Part shown: in pieces, positions 48,669 to 58,276 of the stretch
How the letters are laid out: each line of letters begins with the position of its first letter
How positions within the stretch are numbered: position 1 is the first letter of the stretch
Origin: Cryobacterium sp. Y50
GTDB taxonomy: Bacteria > Actinomycetota > Actinomycetes > Actinomycetales > Microbacteriaceae
Length of the DNA: 64,000 nucleotides
Direction of reading: 5' to 3'
NCBI RefSeq assembly: GCF_002929805.1
Contig: NZ_PJJM01000082.1
Location: 1 to 64,000, forward strand
Notes under the pieces: model-generated
Database searches by the model: none
The model's input: the letters and a program-made list of their open reading frames with translations, nothing else
What the model was told of the DNA's origin: nothing
Made by a program: the position numbers and the translations under genes

Positions 48669-49748
48669 CTACTCGGGGTCGCCGAGCTCGGCCAGGCGAG
48701 TTTCCTCGTCGGCGTGGATGCAGGAATCGATCACGGGGCCGAGGGCTCCGTTCATGACGGCGTCGAGGTTGTAGGCCTTGTAGCCGGTGCGGTGATCGGC
48801 GATGCGGTTTTCGGGAAAGTTGTACGTGCGAATGCGCTCGGAGCGATCCATGGTACGAATCTGTCCCTTGCGCACGAGCGAGGCCGCCGCGTCGATTTCT
48901 TCCTGCTGACGCGCCAGAACCCGGGCCCGCAGCACGCGCATCCCGGCTTCCTTGTTCTGCAGCTGCGACTTCTCGTTCTGCATCGCCACCACGATTCCGG
49001 TCGGAAGGTGAGTGATGCGCACGGCGGAGTCGGTGGTGTTGACCGACTGGCCACCGGGCCCGCTCGAGCGATACACGTCGATCTTGAGGTCGTTCGGGTG
49101 CAATTCGACCTCTTCGGGCTCGTCGACCTCGGGGAACACGAGCACACCGGCCGCTGAGGTGTGAATGCGTCCCTGCGACTCGGTCGCCGGCACGCGCTGT
49201 ACGCGATGCACGCCGCCCTCGTACTTTAGGTGCGCCCACACACCCTCGGCGGGGTCGCTTGAGTTGCCCTTGATGGCGAGCTGAATGTCTTTGATGCCGC
49301 CGAGGTCGCTCGAAGTCTGCTCGATGATCTCGGTTTTCCAGCGATTCGACTCGGCGTAGTGCAGGTACATGCGCAGCAGATCGGCGGCGAACAGTGCCGA
49401 TTCGGCACCGCCCTCCCCCATCTTGATCTCCATGATCACGTCGCGGGCGTCGAGTTCGTCGCGAGGAATCAGCAGGCGCCGCAACTTTTCGGCCGTGACC
49501 TCCAGCTGCTCGGCCAGATCAGGAATCTCGTCGGCGAAGGCAGCATCTTCGTCGGCGAGTTCACGAGCGGCTTCGAGGTTGTCATCAACCGCTTTCCACT
49601 CGTGGTACGCCGCGATGATGCGACTTAACTCGGCATAGCGCCGGTTTACCTTCTTCGAACGGGCCGGATTCGAGTGCAGTTCCGGATCCGCCAACTGCGA
49701 CTGCAGGTCGTCGTGCTCTGCCAGCAGCGTAAGGACGGATTCGAACAT
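48669..49748 (-). CDS. prfA: Peptide chain release factor 1
   Basis: This 359-residue class I release factor reads UAA and UAG stops. The stop-recognition tripeptide PAT is in [14 protein letters not shown] near residue 185, and the peptidyl-hydrolysis GGQ is in [17 protein letters not shown] near residue 230. Its start shares a base with the rho stop (TAATG), so rho and prfA are translationally coupled. Confidence 0.97.
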   Translation of the reverse strand: MFESVLTLLAEHDDLQSQLADPELHSNPARSKKVNRRYAELSRIIAAYHEWKAVDDNLEAARELADEDAAFADEIPDLAEQLEVTAEKLRRLLIPRDELDARDVIMEIKMGEGGAESALFAADLLRMYLHYAESNRWKTEIIEQTSSDLGGIKDIQLAIKGNSSDPAEGVWAHLKYEGGVHRVQRVPATESQGRIHTSAAGVLVFPEVDEPEEVELHPNDLKIDVYRSSGPGGQSVNTTDSAVRITHLPTGIVVAMQNEKSQLQNKEAGMRVLRARVLARQQEEIDAAASLVRKGQIRTMDRSERIRTYNFPENRIADHRTGYKAYNLDAVMNGALGPVIDSCIHADEETRLAELGDPE

Positions 49749-52228
49749 TACTTGTCCTTGTCTGACCCGTTCAGGGTCGGCATCGACTTCTGAACCTGCA
49801 TGAGGAATTCCACGTTCGACGAGGTCTCCTTGAGACGGCCGAGGATGAGTTCGAGCGCCTGCTGCTGCTCGAGCCCAGCAAGGGCGCGACGCAGCTTCCA
49901 GGTGACCTTCACTTCATCCGCGCTCATCAGCATTTCTTCGCGGCGGGTGCCCGATGCGTTTACGTCGACGGCAGGGAAGATGCGCTTGTCGGCCAACTGG
50001 CGGGACAGGCGCAGTTCCATGTTGCCGGTGCCCTTGAACTCCTCAAAGATGACCTCGTCCATCTTGGAGCCCGTCTCCACGAGCGCGGAGGCGAGAATAG
50101 TGAGCGAGCCACCGTTCTCAATGTTGCGGGCCGCGCCGAAGAAACGCTTCGGCGGATACAGAGCGGATGCGTCGACGCCGCCCGAGAGGATGCGACCGGA
50201 GGCCGGCGCCACCAGGTTGTAGGCGCGGCCCAGACGGGTGATCGAGTCGAGTAACACGACAACGTCATGGCCGAGCTCGACCAGACGCTTGGCACGCTCA
50301 ATGGCGAGCTCGGCGACCGTGGTGTGGTCTTCGGCCGGACGGTCGAAGGTGGAGGCGATGACCTCACCTTTCACCGTGCGCTGCATGTCGGTGACCTCTT
50401 CGGGACGTTCATCAACTAGAACGACCATGAGGTGAACCTCGGGGTTGTTGGTGGCAATGGCGTTCGCGATCTGCTGCATGACGATGGTCTTGCCGGCCTT
50501 GGGCGGTGCAACGATCAGGCCACGCTGGCCCTTGCCGATCGGAGCGACGAGGTCGATGATGCGCTGGGTAAGCTTGCCCGGCTCGGTTTCGAGGCGCAGG
50601 CGCTCCGTCGGGTACAGCGGCGTGAGCTTGTGGAAGTCGACGCGGGACGCGGCTTCTTCAACGGTCTGGCCGTTGATCGAGTCGACCTTGACGATGGCGT
50701 TGTACTTCTGGCGGCCGGACTGGTCGCCCTCGTGCGGCTGGCGAATGGAGCCGACGACGGCATCGCCCTTACGCAGGTTGTACTTCTTGACCTGGCCGAG
50801 CGAGACGTAGACGTCGCTCGCACCGGGCAGGTAGCCGGAGGTGCGAACGAACGCGTAGTTGTCGAGCACGTCAAGGATTCCGGCGACAGGAATGAGCACG
50901 TCGTCGTCGTTGACCTCCGGTTCGAAGTCATCGCCCTGGTTCGGGCCGCGACGCTTGCGGTCACGATAGCGGTTGCGGTTGCCGCGGCTATTCATGTCGT
51001 CGTCGAGACGGTCGGGACCCTGGTTACGATCCTGGCCCTGGTTGCGGTCCTGGCCCTGGTTGCGGTCCTGGCCCTGGTTGCGGTCCTGGTTACGGTCCTG
51101 GTTACGGTCCTGGTTACGGTCCTGGTTACGGTCCTGGTTACGGTCGGCCTGCGCCTGCGCGCGCTCCTGATTGCGTTCCTGGTTGCGCTCATTGCGCGCC
51201 TGACGCTGGCTCTGCGCGCGGGTCATACCCTCGTCGTTTGAGCCGTTTTGGTTGCGGTCGTTCTGGTTGTTCTGATCAACTTGGTTGCGGTCGGTGCCCT
51301 GCACCCGGTCGCCACCACGGCTACGGCTGCGGCTGCGGCCCTGACGCGGCGCGTTCGACTCGTTGGAGTCGTCGGTCGACTCGTTTGATTCGTCTGCTGC
51401 TTCGACCTGTGAGTCCGCTGTATCGCCGGGCGCCTCGACCGGCGCGGCGGCGTCGGTGTCGGCGTCGGCCGCGGGAACGTTCCGCTGCGACGACGCCCGA
51501 CGGGACGGACGACGGGCTGCCGGTGCCGTCTCGGCCGGTGCATTCTCGGCCTCGACGCTGTCGGTGGCTTCGCTTTCGATCTGGGCGCTGTCGGCGGATT
51601 TGATGACAACGGACGCCGCACCGCCCTGGTGAACCGGTGCAACCTGCACGCGCTTGCGTGCCTGGCGAACTGGCTTGTCGGTGACCGGTTCCGTGTTCTC
51701 GCCGGTGTTTTCAGAAACGGATGCCGAAGCATCCGTTATCGGCGCGCTCGTGGCAGCCGCAGCGCCGCGGGCGTTGCGTGCAATACGAGAACCGGCGGCG
51801 GGAGCGTCGGGCAGGATGATGCCGAAACCGGTGCTGGCGTCGGCATTGACGTGGGACTTGGCGGGAGCCGCGGTGCTGGTGCTGGCACGACGTGGTGCAC
51901 GCTTGCGCGGAGCGGTCTCGATGGCCTCAGCGAGGCTCTCGATCGATGCGGACTCGGCCGGCGCCGTCTCAACTACGGGAGCAACGTCGAGGGAAGCAAC
52001 GGTCAGGGCCGGAGCAGGGTTGCTGACCTGTGCGGTGCTGGTCTGCAAGGTGTCGGCCTGTTCGGTGCTGGATCGAGCCGTTTCGATTGCTTCCACGAGT
52101 TCTCCTTTACGAAGTTTGGAAGCGCCGGGGATTTTCAGTTCGAGGGCCAGAGCCTGAAGCTCGGACACGCGAAGGGTACTCAGACGGGGAAGATCCGAGC
52201 CAGTGGCACGGAGGTTGACATCAGTCAC
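49748..52228 (-). CDS. rho: Transcription termination factor Rho with disordered insertion
   Basis: This 826-residue hexameric RNA helicase terminates transcription. Residues 14-50 form the Rho N-terminal helical domain. About residues 55-415 are a low-complexity insertion typical of actinobacterial Rho, unusually rich in Asn, Asp, Arg and Gln. It ends in tandem RNQD and DRNQGQ repeats near residues 355-405. The cold-shock-like RNA-binding domain follows ([20 protein letters not shown]), then the ATPase with Walker [16 protein letters not shown], Walker [17 protein letters not shown] and the arginine-rich end. GTG is the start, with AAAGGAA upstream. It is followed immediately by prfA. Confidence 0.95.
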   Translation of the reverse strand: MTDVNLRATGSDLPRLSTLRVSELQALALELKIPGASKLRKGELVEAIETARSSTEQADTLQTSTAQVSNPAPALTVASLDVAPVVETAPAESASIESLAEAIETAPRKRAPRRASTSTAAPAKSHVNADASTGFGIILPDAPAAGSRIARNARGAAAATSAPITDASASVSENTGENTEPVTDKPVRQARKRVQVAPVHQGGAASVVIKSADSAQIESEATDSVEAENAPAETAPAARRPSRRASSQRNVPAADADTDAAAPVEAPGDTADSQVEAADESNESTDDSNESNAPRQGRSRSRSRGGDRVQGTDRNQVDQNNQNDRNQNGSNDEGMTRAQSQRQARNERNQERNQERAQAQADRNQDRNQDRNQDRNQDRNQDRNQGQDRNQGQDRNQGQDRNQGPDRLDDDMNSRGNRNRYRDRKRRGPNQGDDFEPEVNDDDVLIPVAGILDVLDNYAFVRTSGYLPGASDVYVSLGQVKKYNLRKGDAVVGSIRQPHEGDQSGRQKYNAIVKVDSINGQTVEEAASRVDFHKLTPLYPTERLRLETEPGKLTQRIIDLVAPIGKGQRGLIVAPPKAGKTIVMQQIANAIATNNPEVHLMVVLVDERPEEVTDMQRTVKGEVIASTFDRPAEDHTTVAELAIERAKRLVELGHDVVVLLDSITRLGRAYNLVAPASGRILSGGVDASALYPPKRFFGAARNIENGGSLTILASALVETGSKMDEVIFEEFKGTGNMELRLSRQLADKRIFPAVDVNASGTRREEMLMSADEVKVTWKLRRALAGLEQQQALELILGRLKETSSNVEFLMQVQKSMPTLNGSDKDK
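51014..51146. repeat. Tandem coding repeats within rho
   Basis: On the plus strand, an 18-base unit (CCTGGTTGCGGTCCTGGC) recurs about three to four times and then a 12-base unit (CCTGGTTACGGT) recurs about five times. They encode DRNQGQ and RNQD repeats in the disordered part of Rho. Copy number is likely to vary among strains. Confidence 0.8.
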
Positions 52229-52510
52229 GAAGGGGGTTCCTTTCCCCTGCCGAACAAAAATTCAGGCCAGGAGATGTATGCAGCGACGAGTGCGCTGCGG
52301 GTGATCCAATCCGACAAATGGAGGGGATTGGTGTAAACACACACAGCTACGCACGAAATCGCAATAGCAGTGAGGTACAGGGAATGCATCGGAGAAGATT
52401 TCGCCATGGGCGGTTTCTATCGGGTGCGGGTTAATCATAGCACTCCACCGACGGTCGAATCGACAGGCGGGCCGACGCGCACGAGGCACGTCAACCCGAT
52501 CAGACGCGCG
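52229..52510. other. rho upstream region with small overlapping frame
   Basis: This 282-base region between thrB and rho probably holds a rho promoter and leader. On the minus strand, an open frame of 60 codons starts at ATG 52407, encodes a hydrophobic peptide (MHSLYLTAIAISCVAVCVYT), and ends at 52225 so that its TGA overlaps the rho GTG. It has no clear ribosome binding site, so a leader peptide coupled to rho is only a hypothesis. No riboswitch is recognised. Confidence 0.35.
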
Positions 52511-53470
52511 TTACGCGGCGCTCTCAGCCGTGCTCACGGTAGCGAGCGAATGCACGGTGGCTCCCTGCACGTCAACGGCGAGCATGAGCGCCCGCCACGG
52601 GGTGTCTGACTGGCTCGCTACGAGTTCGGCTGCGACCAGACGCTGGCCCGGGTCGCTCGCCAGCACCAGAATGGAGGGCCCGGCACCGGACACGACTGCC
52701 GCGAAGCCGGCTTCGCGCAGCAGGGTGATGAGCTTGTTCGTCTCCGGCATGGCGGCGGCGCGGTAGCTCTGGTGCAGCTTGTCCTCGGTCGCGGCCAGCA
52801 GCAGTTCCGGGCTCTGAATCAGCGCGGCAATCAGCAGCGCTGAGCGAGACAGGTTGAAAACGGCGTCCTCGTGCGGTACGGAAGCGGGTTGCAGGCTGCG
52901 CGCGAGCGCGGTGGACATCTCCTGCTCCGGAACGAACACGAGCGGTTTGACGCCGCGGTGTACCACGAGCTTTTTGTGACGCGGGCCTTCAGGGGTGGTC
53001 CAGGCGATGGTCAAGCCGCCAAACAGAGCGGGGGCGACATTGTCCGGGTGCCCTTCCATCTCGGTGGCGAGTACGAGCAGCATTTCGGCGTCGATGTCGA
53101 CCACGCCCTCGAGCAGTCCCTTGGCCGCCATAATGCCCGACACGATGGCCGCACCGGAGGAGCCGAGGCCGCGCCCGTGCGGAATGACGTTATGCGCGAC
53201 GATGTTGAGCCCGGGCATGGGCTGACCCACTGCCTCGAAGGTATGAATGATCGCACGCACGACGAGATTACTCTCGTCGGTGGGTACCTCACCGGCACCC
53301 ACTCCGTGCACCTCGACGAAGACGCCGGGTTCGCTGCGCACGGTGACTTCGAGCTGGTCGTACTTGGCCAGCGCGAGGCCGAGCGTGTCGAAACCTGGGC
53401 CGAGGTTGGCCGTGGTGGCCGGAACCTGCACCGAGACGGCGCGCCCGATCAGCGAGACAGGACTGGTCAT
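52511..53470 (-). CDS. thrB: Homoserine kinase
   Basis: This 319-residue GHMP kinase phosphorylates homoserine for threonine synthesis. It has VQVPATTANLGPGFDTLGLA near residue 15 and the ATP-binding loop IPHGRGLGSSGAAIVSGI near residue 92. The C-terminal GHMP motif is in AAVVSGAGPSILVLA. It overlaps thrC by four bases and is the last biosynthetic gene of the lysA-hom-thrC-thrB run. Confidence 0.96.
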   Translation of the reverse strand: MTSPVSLIGRAVSVQVPATTANLGPGFDTLGLALAKYDQLEVTVRSEPGVFVEVHGVGAGEVPTDESNLVVRAIIHTFEAVGQPMPGLNIVAHNVIPHGRGLGSSGAAIVSGIMAAKGLLEGVVDIDAEMLLVLATEMEGHPDNVAPALFGGLTIAWTTPEGPRHKKLVVHRGVKPLVFVPEQEMSTALARSLQPASVPHEDAVFNLSRSALLIAALIQSPELLLAATEDKLHQSYRAAAMPETNKLITLLREAGFAAVVSGAGPSILVLASDPGQRLVAAELVASQSDTPWRALMLAVDVQGATVHSLATVSTAESAA

Positions 53471-54594
53471 GCCTTGCCCAGGCCGAGCACGCTGGCGATT
53501 TCGGCGGTGTCGACCGGAACGATGGTGGGCACGACGTCGGAACCGTCGGCGGTGCGCAGCGCCCAGTTCGGGTCCTTCAGACCGTGGCCGGTGACGGTGA
53601 TCACGACGGTCGAGCCCTTGGGAATGAATCCGGCCTCGGCGCGCTCGAGCAGACCAGCCACTCCAATAGCGGATGCCGGTTCCACGAAAATCCCGACCTC
53701 GGCCGAAAGAATGCGGTGCGCTTCAAGAATTTTCGCATCTGTGATGGCACCGAAATAGCCATCGCTCTGCTCACGCGCGTTCAGCGCAAGGTCCCACGAG
53801 GCCGGGTTGCCGATGCGGATAGCGCTTGCGATGGTGTCGGGGTTCTCGACCCGGTGGCCGAGCACGATCGGGGCGCTGCCGGAGGCCTGGAAACCGAACA
53901 TGCGCGGCAGTTTCGTGGTGGCGCCGCGGGCGACCTCTTCGCTGTAACCGCGAAAATAGGCGGTGTAGTTGCCGGCGTTACCGACCGGAACGAACTGAAA
54001 GTCCGGGGCGTCGCCGAGCACCTCGACGACCTCGAAGGCGGCGGTCTTCTGGCCTTCGATGCGGTCAGGATTGACCGAGTTGACCAGGTGCACCGGGTAG
54101 TTGGTGGCGAGGTCACGGGCGATGTCGAGGCAGTCGTCGAAGTTGCCCTGCACCTGCAGCAGCTGCGCGTTGTGGGCGACGGCCTGGCTGAGCTTGCCCA
54201 TGGCGATCTTGCCCTCGGGCACGAGCACGGCGGCGGTGATGCCGGCGTGAGTCGCGTAGGCGGCGGCGGAAGCACTCGTGTTTCCGGTCGAGGCGCAGAT
54301 GACGGCCTTGGCGCCGTCTTCCATGGCCTTGGAGATGGCCATCGTCATGCCGCGGTCCTTGAACGAACCGGTCGGGTTCATGCCCTCGAACTTGATCCAC
54401 ACCTTGGCGCCGGTGCGCGCGGAGAGCGCAGCGGCCGGAATGAGCGGCGTGCCGCCCTCACCGAGGGTGATGATCGGAGTCTTCTCGGAGATATTCAGTC
54501 GATCGGAGTATTCGTTCAGCACCCCGCGCCACTGGCGGCTAATGATCGCGCCGGGCTTGGTCAGGTTGGTACTGGTCTCGCTTGGGCTAAACAT
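53467..54594 (-). CDS. thrC: Threonine synthase
   Basis: This 375-residue PLP enzyme converts O-phosphohomoserine to threonine. It shows the PLP lysine in NPTGSFKDRGMTMAIS near residue 79, CASTGNTSASAAAY near residue 104 and the phosphate-binding GNAGNYTAYFRG near residue 205. It shares one base with hom and overlaps thrB by four. Confidence 0.96.
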   Translation of the reverse strand: MFSPSETSTNLTKPGAIISRQWRGVLNEYSDRLNISEKTPIITLGEGGTPLIPAAALSARTGAKVWIKFEGMNPTGSFKDRGMTMAISKAMEDGAKAVICASTGNTSASAAAYATHAGITAAVLVPEGKIAMGKLSQAVAHNAQLLQVQGNFDDCLDIARDLATNYPVHLVNSVNPDRIEGQKTAAFEVVEVLGDAPDFQFVPVGNAGNYTAYFRGYSEEVARGATTKLPRMFGFQASGSAPIVLGHRVENPDTIASAIRIGNPASWDLALNAREQSDGYFGAITDAKILEAHRILSAEVGIFVEPASAIGVAGLLERAEAGFIPKGSTVVITVTGHGLKDPNWALRTADGSDVVPTIVPVDTAEIASVLGLGKA

Positions 54595-55931
54595 CAGACT
54601 CCTTCAACTCTCAAAACGGATGCGACTTCGGTAACAACACTGTTGGTGGCCAGGTCTCGCACGGTGGCGGCGAGTGCGGCCTCCGTTGCGTCATGGGTCC
54701 CGATCACTAGGGTAGCCGTGGCCGAACGGGCTGCACGACTCTTCGTTGCCATCACGGCCGGCGTCATGGACTGTTCCACGAGCGCGAGCGACACGTTGCG
54801 TTGGCCGAAGACGCTCGCGATGGTCGCGAGCACGCCGGGTTCGTCGGTGACCTCGAGAGTCACTGCGTACCGGGTGGTGACCCGGCCGATATCAAAGATG
54901 GGCAGTTCGGCGTAGGTCGAGGCGGCGACGCCTGGCCCACCGGCGACGTGACGACGCGCAATAGAAACAACGTCGCCGAGCACAGCGGAGGCCGTCTCCA
55001 CTCCCCCGGCTCCGGCGCCGTAGAACATGAGACTGCCAGCGGATTCCGCCTCGACGAAGACTGCATTGTTGGCGCCGTGTACCGCGGCCAGCGGATGGCT
55101 GCGCGGCACCATTGCCGGGTAGACCCGCGCCGACACACCGTCGACACCATTCTCATCGATGACCCGCTCACAAATGGCGAGCAGCTTCACGACGTAGCCT
55201 GCCTTGCGGGCCGATTCGATCTGCGCCGGTGTGACTGATTCAATGCCCTCGCGATAAACGGATGCCAGCGGCACCGTCGTATGAAACGCCAGACTCGCCA
55301 GAATGGCCGCCTTCTGCGCCGCGTCGTATCCGCCTATGTCTGCGGTCGGATCAGCCTCGGCGTAACCCAGCGCGGTCGCCTCGGCCAGCGCGTCTTTGAG
55401 ACTGGACCCGTCGATATCCATCCGGTCGAGAATGAAGTTCGTGGTGCCGTTGACGATGCCGAGAATGCGCTTGACCTGGTCGCCAGCGAGGCTTTCGCGC
55501 AGCGGGCGCACGATGGGGATGGCCCCGGCAACCGCGGCCTCGTAGTTGATTTGGGCACCGACCTGATCGGCGGCCGCAAACAACTCGGGTCCGGCTTGGG
55601 CGAGGAGCGCCTTGTTGGCGGTGACAACATCCGCTCCACTATTGATCGCCAGCAGAATGTGGCTGCGAGCCGGCTCGATGCCACCCATCAGCTCGATCAC
55701 GATGTCGGCGCCGAGAATGAGCTCTTCGGCGTTGGTCGTGAACAGTTCGCGGGGCAGGTCGACCGTGCGCTCCGCGTTCACGTCGCGCACCGCAATGCCG
55801 ACCAGTTCGAGGGTGGCGCCGACGCGGTTGGCCAGTTCAAGGCCCTGTTCCAGCAAGAGGCGGGCCACCTGGGCGCCCACGTTGCCACCGCCGAGGAGCG
55901 CGACGCGCAGATTGCGGTATTCGATCTTCAA
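54594..55931 (-). CDS. hom: Homoserine dehydrogenase
   Basis: This 445-residue enzyme reduces aspartate semialdehyde to homoserine. It has the nucleotide-binding LLGGGNVGAQVARLL near residue 20, the substrate block VNGTTNFILDRM near residue 165 and a C-terminal ACT domain (EPGVLATIASVFGQRNVSLA), which usually gives threonine feedback inhibition. Overlaps with lysA and thrC show a single operon. Confidence 0.96.
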   Translation of the reverse strand: MKIEYRNLRVALLGGGNVGAQVARLLLEQGLELANRVGATLELVGIAVRDVNAERTVDLPRELFTTNAEELILGADIVIELMGGIEPARSHILLAINSGADVVTANKALLAQAGPELFAAADQVGAQINYEAAVAGAIPIVRPLRESLAGDQVKRILGIVNGTTNFILDRMDIDGSSLKDALAEATALGYAEADPTADIGGYDAAQKAAILASLAFHTTVPLASVYREGIESVTPAQIESARKAGYVVKLLAICERVIDENGVDGVSARVYPAMVPRSHPLAAVHGANNAVFVEAESAGSLMFYGAGAGGVETASAVLGDVVSIARRHVAGGPGVAASTYAELPIFDIGRVTTRYAVTLEVTDEPGVLATIASVFGQRNVSLALVEQSMTPAVMATKSRAARSATATLVIGTHDATEAALAATVRDLATNSVVTEVASVLRVEGV

Positions 55932-57355
55932 GATTCTCCTCCATTGAAGGGCTGCTGTGCCCCGGCATCCCGCGCGAGCAGGTCCGCAATCGTTTCGCCG
56001 CGCACGAGCACGCGCGCGGAACCATTCAATACGGCAACGACGGGCGCGCGGCCCTGGTAGTTGTAGTTATTGGACAGCGCCCAGCAGTACGCTCCGGTAG
56101 CCGGCACGGCGAGCAGGTCGCCGGGGGTCACATCACTCGGCAGATAGTCGGCGTCGACGACGATGTCGCCGCTCTCGCAGTGCTTGCCGGCGATGCGAAC
56201 GAGCGCGGGCTCGGCGGTCGACGTGCGATCGGCGAGGCGCACCGCATAATCGGCGCCGTACAGGGCCGGGCGAACGTTGTCGCTCATGCCGCCATCGACG
56301 CTGACGTAGAGGCGCTGCCTGCCCGACACATCGACGGCTTTGGTGGTGCCGACACGGTAGAGACTCACGCCGGCCCGACCGATGATGACGCGGCCCGGTT
56401 CGAACGCGACGACCGGCAGCGGAATGTTCAGTCGGGCGCACTCGGTGGCGACGATGTCGGCCAGGGCCACGGCGAGCTCGCGAATCGGCGTGGGTTCGTC
56501 GGCGCTCGTGTAGGCGATGCCGAAGCCACCGCCGAGGTTGAGTTCGGGGACCGGGCCGCCGGCGAGCAGGACGGCGTGCAGGTCGAGCAACCGGGCGGCC
56601 GACTCGGCGAATCCGTCTGCACCAAAGATCTGAGAGCCGATGTGGCAGTGCAGACCAACGAAGTTGAGCGCGGGCTCGGCCCGAATCAGCGCGACCAGCC
56701 TCGGCGCGTCGGTGAGCACGATGCCGAACTTCTGGTCTTCGTGCGAGGTTGCCAGAAATTCGTGGGTATGGGCGTGCACTCCGCTGTTCACACGCAGGCG
56801 CACGTTCTGCGCGCGTCCGTGGCGCGCGGCGGCTTCGGCGACGCGACCGATTTCAACCTCGCTGTCGATGACGATCGTACCGACGCCCACCCGCGTGGCC
56901 TGGTCGAGTTCGGCGAGTGATTTGTTGTTGCCGTGAAAGCCGAGCCTTGCCGGGTCGGCACCGCCCGCCAGCGCGACGGCGAGTTCTCCGCCGCTGCAGA
57001 CGTCGATGTTCAGGCCGGCGTCGCTGACCCAGCGCACGACCTCGGTCGAGAGAAAAGCCTTGCCGGCGTAGTACACCTTGACGCTCGTGCCGATACGGGC
57101 GAACTCGGCCTGGAACACGGTGAGCAGCTCGGCGGCGCGAGCTCGGGCATCCGCTTCATCGATGACATACAGAGGAGTGCCGAATTCGGCGGCGAGGGCC
57201 GCTGCGGTGACACCGCCGATGGACAATTCTCCGCCAGGGCTGCGGGTCGCTGAAGTCGGCCAGAGCCCAGGTGCGAGCGCGTTGGCGTCGGCGGGGACGC
57301 ACAGCCAGTCGGGGGCCAGGGGGTTGGGCAAGCCTTCTAAGGAGCGTGTCGTCAC
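55928..57355 (-). CDS. lysA: Diaminopimelate decarboxylase
   Basis: This 475-residue fold-type III PLP enzyme makes lysine from meso-diaminopimelate. It shows the PLP lysine in VKVYYAGKAFLS near residue 100, HCHIGSQIFG near residue 240, the loop LNLGGGFGIAYT near residue 273 and the active-site cysteine in AGKHCESGDIV near residue 390. GTG is the start. A gap of 138 bases separates it from the upstream DUF2993 gene, in which I see no clear promoter or terminator. Confidence 0.95.
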   Translation of the reverse strand: MTTRSLEGLPNPLAPDWLCVPADANALAPGLWPTSATRSPGGELSIGGVTAAALAAEFGTPLYVIDEADARARAAELLTVFQAEFARIGTSVKVYYAGKAFLSTEVVRWVSDAGLNIDVCSGGELAVALAGGADPARLGFHGNNKSLAELDQATRVGVGTIVIDSEVEIGRVAEAAARHGRAQNVRLRVNSGVHAHTHEFLATSHEDQKFGIVLTDAPRLVALIRAEPALNFVGLHCHIGSQIFGADGFAESAARLLDLHAVLLAGGPVPELNLGGGFGIAYTSADEPTPIRELAVALADIVATECARLNIPLPVVAFEPGRVIIGRAGVSLYRVGTTKAVDVSGRQRLYVSVDGGMSDNVRPALYGADYAVRLADRTSTAEPALVRIAGKHCESGDIVVDADYLPSDVTPGDLLAVPATGAYCWALSNNYNYQGRAPVVAVLNGSARVLVRGETIADLLARDAGAQQPFNGGES

Positions 57356-57493
57356 GGGAAGTACCTCACGAGAGTCGAAGGGGAATCTCAGCGAGCGAAC
57401 CCGGATTGGTCCCTGAAGCCGGAAAATTGGTCAGCCCACAGGGAGCGGGCGTGCCTGACGCGTATTCTACCGTCGCGGGTGGCGACGTTCGAA

Positions 57494-58276
57494 TTAACTG
57501 GAGCAGCTGCCAAGGGTGGTCAGCGACTGCACTGTGAGCCGTAAAGTGCTCGACTCCAGCGTAACCCGTGCCCGCTCTGGTGAAATGTCGACATCGCTCA
57601 GCTCGACTCCCTCGGGCAGATAACTGGCCACGCAAACTCCAATCGGGGCCTGTTGCAAGATGAGATTGACGAGCGGTGTGGCGTCGATGTCGCCGACACC
57701 ACTCGTGACGGTCGCTGCGGTGGGGGTGAAATTCAGGGTATCGCCGGTGGCGCTGGCCGTGGCCGTCGCACTGTATCCGACGTTGAACTCGAACAATTTC
57801 ACCGACGCGGTTAAGGCAACGTCATCGTCCCCGAGAGCCAGTACGGCGTCGGCCGGAGCGCTGCCGGAGGCTCGAACGAGCTGATTGAGGGCGGGCTCAT
57901 CGAGGTCAAGGGTCGCGCTGAGCGAGCCAATCGCCTTGGCCGTATTGGTCGACACATCGCGGGCAATGACATGAACGGATGCCGGCACACCGTCGACGGT
58001 CAGCTTCGGCGCGGTCAGTTCCACTTGGTCGAAATTACCCCCAATGAACTGTGCGATCACCGAAGTGCCGCCGATACTGACGGTGACGTCGCCGGTCACG
58101 GAGGCGGGCATCCGCTTGCTGATTTCCGTTTCGGCGCGGTCCTGGGCAAAGGCACGCAGTCCGCTGTCGACTAGGAAGAACGCGACCACCAGCAGCCCGA
58201 CCAGCACACCGACAATGATGAGCGGAACAAGACCGCGGCGTTTGCGCTTGATCACGATTTCATTCACCACGGTCAC
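57494..58276 (-). CDS. DUF2993 (LmeA-like) membrane-anchored protein
   Basis: This 260-residue protein has one N-terminal membrane helix ([20 protein letters not shown]). An extracytoplasmic DUF2993 domain follows with alternating beta-strand pattern ([20 protein letters not shown]). Mycobacterial LmeA of this family acts in lipomannan mannan maturation; whether that applies here is not known. Its start overlaps the argS stop by four bases. Gene order argS - DUF2993 - lysA is common in related actinobacteria. Confidence 0.85.
   Translation of the reverse strand: MTVVNEIVIKRKRRGLVPLIIVGVLVGLLVVAFFLVDSGLRAFAQDRAETEISKRMPASVTGDVTVSIGGTSVIAQFIGGNFDQVELTAPKLTVDGVPASVHVIARDVSTNTAKAIGSLSATLDLDEPALNQLVRASGSAPADAVLALGDDDVALTASVKLFEFNVGYSATATASATGDTLNFTPTAATVTSGVGDIDATPLVNLILQQAPIGVCVASYLPEGVELSDVDISPERARVTLESSTLRLTVQSLTTLGSCSS

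Noticed and set aside
51014-51146. Regularly spaced repeats resembling a CRISPR array
   Set aside because: The units are 12-18 bases, contiguous without spacers, in frame with rho, and encode RNQD-type peptides.
53584-54915. 443-codon frame antisense to thrC and hom
   Set aside because: It spans two well-supported genes on the other strand and shows no family motif.
57356-57493. Lysine riboswitch or T-box upstream of lysA
   Set aside because: The 138-base gap is too short and shows no conserved lysine-element or T-box sequence.
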